From NCBI GenBank assembly GCA_005281725.1, contig SSBO01000008.1:3139680-3203679 (forward strand): DNA of 64,000 bases, read 5' to 3'. Both the position numbers and the translations under genes were made by a program. How positions within the stretch are numbered: the stretch's first letter is position 1; each line of letters opens with the position of its first letter. Shown piece by piece: positions 60,601 to 64,000 of the stretch. Origin of the DNA: Wuchereria bancrofti. Its lineage: Eukaryota; Nematoda; Chromadorea; Rhabditida; Onchocercidae. A model generated the notes under the pieces. It did not search any database, had not been told where the DNA came from, and was given only the letters and a program-made list of their open reading frames with translations.

Positions 60601-60683
60601 CCTGAGGAGATCTGCAAATATGATAACGATTAAATTTTACGAAAACACGACTTTTTTTTTTTTCTCTCTTCACTTGCAGTTAA
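57681..60683. other. Intergenic DNA between the TTR-like gene and bro-1
   Basis: AT-rich. Contains one orphan exon-like segment (58451-58497, listed separately). The genes on either side converge, so both 3' ends lie here. I see no other exon. Open frames such as 59953-60240 and 60416-60673 are Phe/Ile/Lys-rich and unsupported. Confidence 0.5.
58451..58497 (+). other. Orphan exon-like segment
   Basis: A 47-base segment is flanked by tattattcag and gtaagtgg, both good splice signals. In the open frame it reads YRYNDNGQLITDKQE. The pattern loosely recalls the N-terminal part of Arb2/FAM172A proteins (FN-x-x-GQLR). I found no neighbouring exon, and a match this short may be chance. Confidence 0.2.
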
Positions 60684-63176
60684 TCAACTTTGCGGCAAAT
60701 TAAACCTCTGCCGAATAGCCTGTATTCGATCACCATATTGTTGCATTGCTTGTTGTCGATGAAGCTCCTCTTCAGCAGCTTTTTGTTCATCAAATTGTAA
60801 TGTACTTGAACCGGTCATCAATTCAAGATTCAGAATACCACGTAGAATTACGCAAACACCATTTAGGATGAAACGACTTTCAAAAGTTATCTGTAAATTG
60901 CATTGATTTATTGACTTTCTAGTATTTCAATATTCTAATTTATTCATTCGATGTAAATGTAAGGTAATTGAATTAAAACAGTTATATTGTTTTATTCATT
61001 GATGAAATTAAAAAAAAAAGCAAAAATTCTTAAATTAAAATAACAAATGAAACTTTCACGAGACATTTTTTATAGGTCTGTTTTATATTTTTGAACAGAA
61101 CGTTAAATATTTCAACAAGTATTCCGTTGTGTTTAGAATATTTCAAAATACAATGTCAAACTTTTTAATATTCAAAATTTAATTATGAATAAAGAATACT
61201 TTACCTCCTCCTGGCCAATAGTACAAGAAGATAAGGGAAAATCACTATTATAACCAAACTGTGTGAATGTCTGAAAAAAAAGCTACACATAATTTGAATT
61301 TAAATTCTATTCAATTTTTAAAATTAGTTATAAAACCGTTGAAAGATAATGGCTAGTACTAATTAAAAACATAAGTTGAAAAAAAAAATTGACAAATCAA
61401 TAGTAATAGCGAATAATCCATTTATTAATCTTATAAAAATAGTTGAAATTAAATTTTCTTAATTCCTTCAAAATCTTCTTAACTCCTTCAAAATTACTCC
61501 TTCCTCTAAACCAAATGGTATTTCTCCTAAAAAAAAAAAAAAAAAATTTCGTATTTGTTTCAAAAATTTTTTACAAATTTCACATTTTCCAAAAAAAAAG
61601 CTTTTAATATTTTAAAATTTAAGCATATACAAAGAAGATATTATTTTCACAAATAAATACAACAAATTTTAGTGTGGTATTTGCAAAATGAATGAAAAAA
61701 GTAGTTAGTTTGGTAATTTGAAACTTTATCAATTTGCTTAAAAAATATAAATGAGAGAAGAAGGAGAAAAAATGAGGACAGAAAAAAAAACAAACCTCAA
61801 AAATACACAGATGAAGAAAAATATTTTACATTTACCCTACTATTTGATTATTTTATTTTTACTTTCTCTATCATCACACTATACAATATTATGTACTCTT
61901 ATATTTCGATAAAAATTTATATTATTTGAACAAAAATGATGTTTTTGCGGTTGCTTGCTATTTACACTTTTATTTTTCTCTTTCTATTTCTAATATTATC
62001 TAAAAATGCACTTTGCTCTAAAAAAAAAAAAAAAAGGAAAATTTCTAAAAAAAAAGAAAAATTAATAGTAATCAAAATGCAATAGTAATCATTTTTATAA
62101 ATTAATTTTGAATTCAGGAAAATTTATTTGAAAACAAAATTAGAAAGATTTCTGTGATATTAAGAGAGACAGAAATTATTTCAACATTTATTCACTTAAA
62201 GTATAAATTTATAAAAAAAAATTTTGGATAGTTCCGTCTAGTTTAATTTTCCAAACTCAATGAATTATCATCCTATATCAAGATTTAGACAAATTTTATT
62301 TTGACAGTTAGATTAGAAATTTGATCAAATTTTGCTGCAAAGAATGTGACATCGTTTTGCCAAAAGATTTAACAAACAGAAAAATATAGTAAATGAAATA
62401 TAAGATAGCAAATTAATTTCAATTTTAAGTCAATTCGAAATTCCTAAAAATAATGAAAAACAAATGAACAATTCAAATAAAAATAATATCACATTGTATT
62501 TGCTTAAGAAAAAAAAAAAAAACAAACGATAGGCAAACGAGGTTGCTGCTGATCAGTACAGCTTTGCAATAATGCGTTGCGTCGTTCCACCGGTGGTGCA
62601 TGCGGCAGTCCGGCAAAAGCTATTTGTGATGGACCAACAAGCTGCCTGATTTCTGGATCATTTTCTAGAGGAATATAAATAAATATTCAGCCAGGATGTT
62701 TACTAAATTACAAAACTTTCAGTTCAAATTTTCAGCAAATTTCAAAGCTAAATTATTTATAATTGAATTAGTAATAAGTGAGATAACTTTATAATAAGTC
62801 ATAATGATTTATAAGTAACAATATGATATGAGTGAAGTTACAATAGAAATAGCATGGCTTAATAAACTGATAACTATAAACAAGGGCAATATTTTTACAA
62901 TTGTAAAATTACAGTACTGTGATTAAATTCAGTAAAACAAGAATTTATCTTTTATCATACCATAATGATAACCGTAACCATAACTGTTGCTTTTATTATT
63001 CCAAACAATATGAAGGGTCAATGCTACCGTATCCATATTTTCAACTATTTTATATATTTATTTATGTTCCGGAACGAACAATTAATTACCAAACAATCAA
63101 CTGGGTTTACCGTAGCAACATTCAATATTATAAACATACCGAATTTCTGAAGCTGATTATCCACCACCGCGGGCAT
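60684..63176 (-). CDS. bro-1: Core-binding factor beta homologue (BRO-1)
   Basis: Exons 63176-63140, 62664-62528, 61270-61205 and 60890-60684 (37, 137, 66 and 207 nt) are in phase and give 148 residues. The start MPAVVDNQLQKFEND parallels the CBF-beta start MPRVVPDQRSKFENE. FAGLPHAPPVERRNALLQSC matches the YTGFRDRPHEERQARFQNAC region. TFTQFGYNSDFPLSS and the strand SRFILNGVCVILRG align with the NGVCVIWKGWIDL region that contacts Runx. LQFDEQKAAEEELHRQQAMQ is the conserved acidic helix. The protein binds no DNA itself; it raises the DNA affinity of its Runt-domain partner. In C. elegans BRO-1 works with RNT-1 to drive seam-cell division. The reading frame stays open for about 90 codons upstream of this Met, so a longer N-terminus is possible. 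Confidence 0.9.
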
Positions 63177-63449
63177 ACAACACCGCATTTGCTGTCGGAT
63201 GGCAGCCGCAACCATGACCGCATATCGGGTAGCGGCAACAATAGCGGGTGAGATGACAGCTCCGCCCATACTACCACTATTATCATCGGCGCTATCTTGC
63301 CGTCGTCTGTTTCTATCTTGCTGCTCCGCTACCGCCTTCCTCTTTCCTCTTTTCACTTTTTCCTTCCGTAATTGACATGAGTGATAAGTGTGCTGATATC
63401 CGTTATCTTTCCACAATCCAATCATCTCCTTTAGGCTATCACGAGTCAA
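63177..63449 (-). other. Open, GC-richer stretch upstream of the bro-1 start
   Basis: In the bro-1 frame this region is open from a Met at 63449 into the conserved start at 63176, about 91 codons. It reads a basic part (KRGKRKAVAEQQDRNRRRQD), then Ala/Val/Gly-rich residues, then MRCC directly before MPAVV. It is the least AT-rich stretch at this end of the window. It may be an N-terminal extension of BRO-1, a 5' UTR or a promoter. The CBF-beta alignment favours the start at 63176. Confidence 0.4.
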
Positions 63450-63642
63450 TCGATCTGATCAATCAATTCTCTTCAATCATTTATTCATGCAATTACTAAA
63501 TCACATTATTACAAATATTAATGTCAAACGTATGAAGTGACGGAATCATTCTATCAGCGTTGTTGCTAATCGGAAATTTTGTATAAACATAAACGTATCT
63601 ATCTGATGTACGTACGTATGTGCGTGTGTACATGTGTACTTG

Positions 63643-63684
63643 TAAAATTGTTATTGTTATGTTCCTATAACAATAACAATTTTA
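63643..63684. repeat. Perfect 18-bp inverted repeat
   Basis: Arms taaaattgttattgttat (63643-63660) and its exact reverse complement (63667-63684) are separated by gttcct. It could form an 18-bp AT-rich stem with a 6-base loop. Confidence 0.9.
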
Positions 63685-63919
63685 CCCTATGACTAAACTA
63701 AATTGAAGCATTTTTTGTATTAGCGAGAAAAAAAATTAGACTGTGTCTGGAGAACAAGGTGGTCGCGAGATGACAACTGCAATTACGGATTTATTTGTAT
63801 GAAAGAAGAAAAGAAGTAAGCAAATAACATTGACAAAAGATATGGATGACAAAGCTATGATGAATCAATTGATGATGGACAGTGACAACCCACTGAACAT
63901 ATTCATTGCTAAATTACTG

Positions 63920-63958
63920 TTTTCCTTCTTCCGGTCGCATGGACCGGAAGAAGGAAAA
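63920..63958. repeat. Perfect 17-bp inverted repeat
   Basis: Arms ttttccttcttccggtc (63920-63936) and its exact reverse complement (63942-63958) are separated by gcatg. One strand of the stem is pyrimidine-rich with a GC-rich end next to the loop. It lies about 740 bases upstream of the bro-1 start codon. Confidence 0.92.
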
Positions 63959-64000
63959 TGGTTTTTTTTGGTTTTGCTGAATGATTGTATTTATTCTCTA

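Larger units (their letters stand above)
63450..64000. other. Upstream region of bro-1
   Basis: Noncoding as far as I can see. It holds two perfect inverted repeats (listed separately) and, near 63607-63640, a palindromic GTAC/ACGTACGT and GTGTGTAC-rich stretch. Confidence 0.5.

Noticed and set aside
1..64000. Bacterial (endosymbiont) insertion, transposase or CRISPR array
   Set aside because: No bacterial-type gene, transposase or reverse-transcriptase motif, or regularly spaced repeat array was seen on either strand.

Overview
The window is strongly AT-rich eukaryotic DNA with many small introns (GT..AG, acceptors mostly TTTCAG or TTTTAG), long AT-rich intergenic stretches, many microsatellites, and possible trans-splice acceptors just before several start codons. 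Protein-level recognition points to a nematode: a group I-like metabotropic glutamate receptor, a nematode transthyretin-like secreted protein, and a core-binding-factor beta (BRO-1) homologue. The base composition and intron density fit a filarial or related clade III worm, but that placement is inference. I recognised no bacterial genes, transposase, CRISPR array, rRNA or tRNA.

Layout. 1-7.1 kb: repeats and AT-rich DNA with no convincing gene. 7.1-8.7 kb (+): a three-exon gene for a 161-residue protein ending in a CAAX box; its first intron carries a false duplication around a single N. 9.7-10.4 kb (-): a weak candidate micro-gene. 10.4-15.6 kb: microsatellites and polypurine DNA. 15.6-26.9 kb (+): a 17-exon mGluR gene whose exon phases all agree, giving about 1032 residues with ligand-binding, cysteine-rich and seven-helix domains and a cytoplasmic tail ending in a possible PDZ ligand. 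26.9-32.5 kb: intergenic, with faint coding-like relics.

32.5-51.6 kb (-) is the most unusual part: a head-to-tail array of seven three-exon genes for small secreted proteins (123-153 residues). Each has a signal peptide split by an intron after coding base 47, an Asn/Gln/Ala-rich segment, a glycine-zipper-like hydrophobic core and a tyrosine-rich tail ending in glycine and a stop. Two gene pairs lie in recent segmental duplications. In these pairs the coding exons look more diverged than the adjoining introns and flanks, which suggests fast or diversifying evolution and gene conversion. Each unit also carries the same noncoding block upstream.

55.9-57.7 kb (+): a transthyretin-like secreted protein gene. 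60.7-63.2 kb (-): bro-1, the CBF-beta partner of the Runx factor RNT-1, preceded by an open GC-richer stretch and two perfect 17-18 bp stem-loops. Apart from the array these genes do not look functionally linked; the array is the candidate for an undescribed system.
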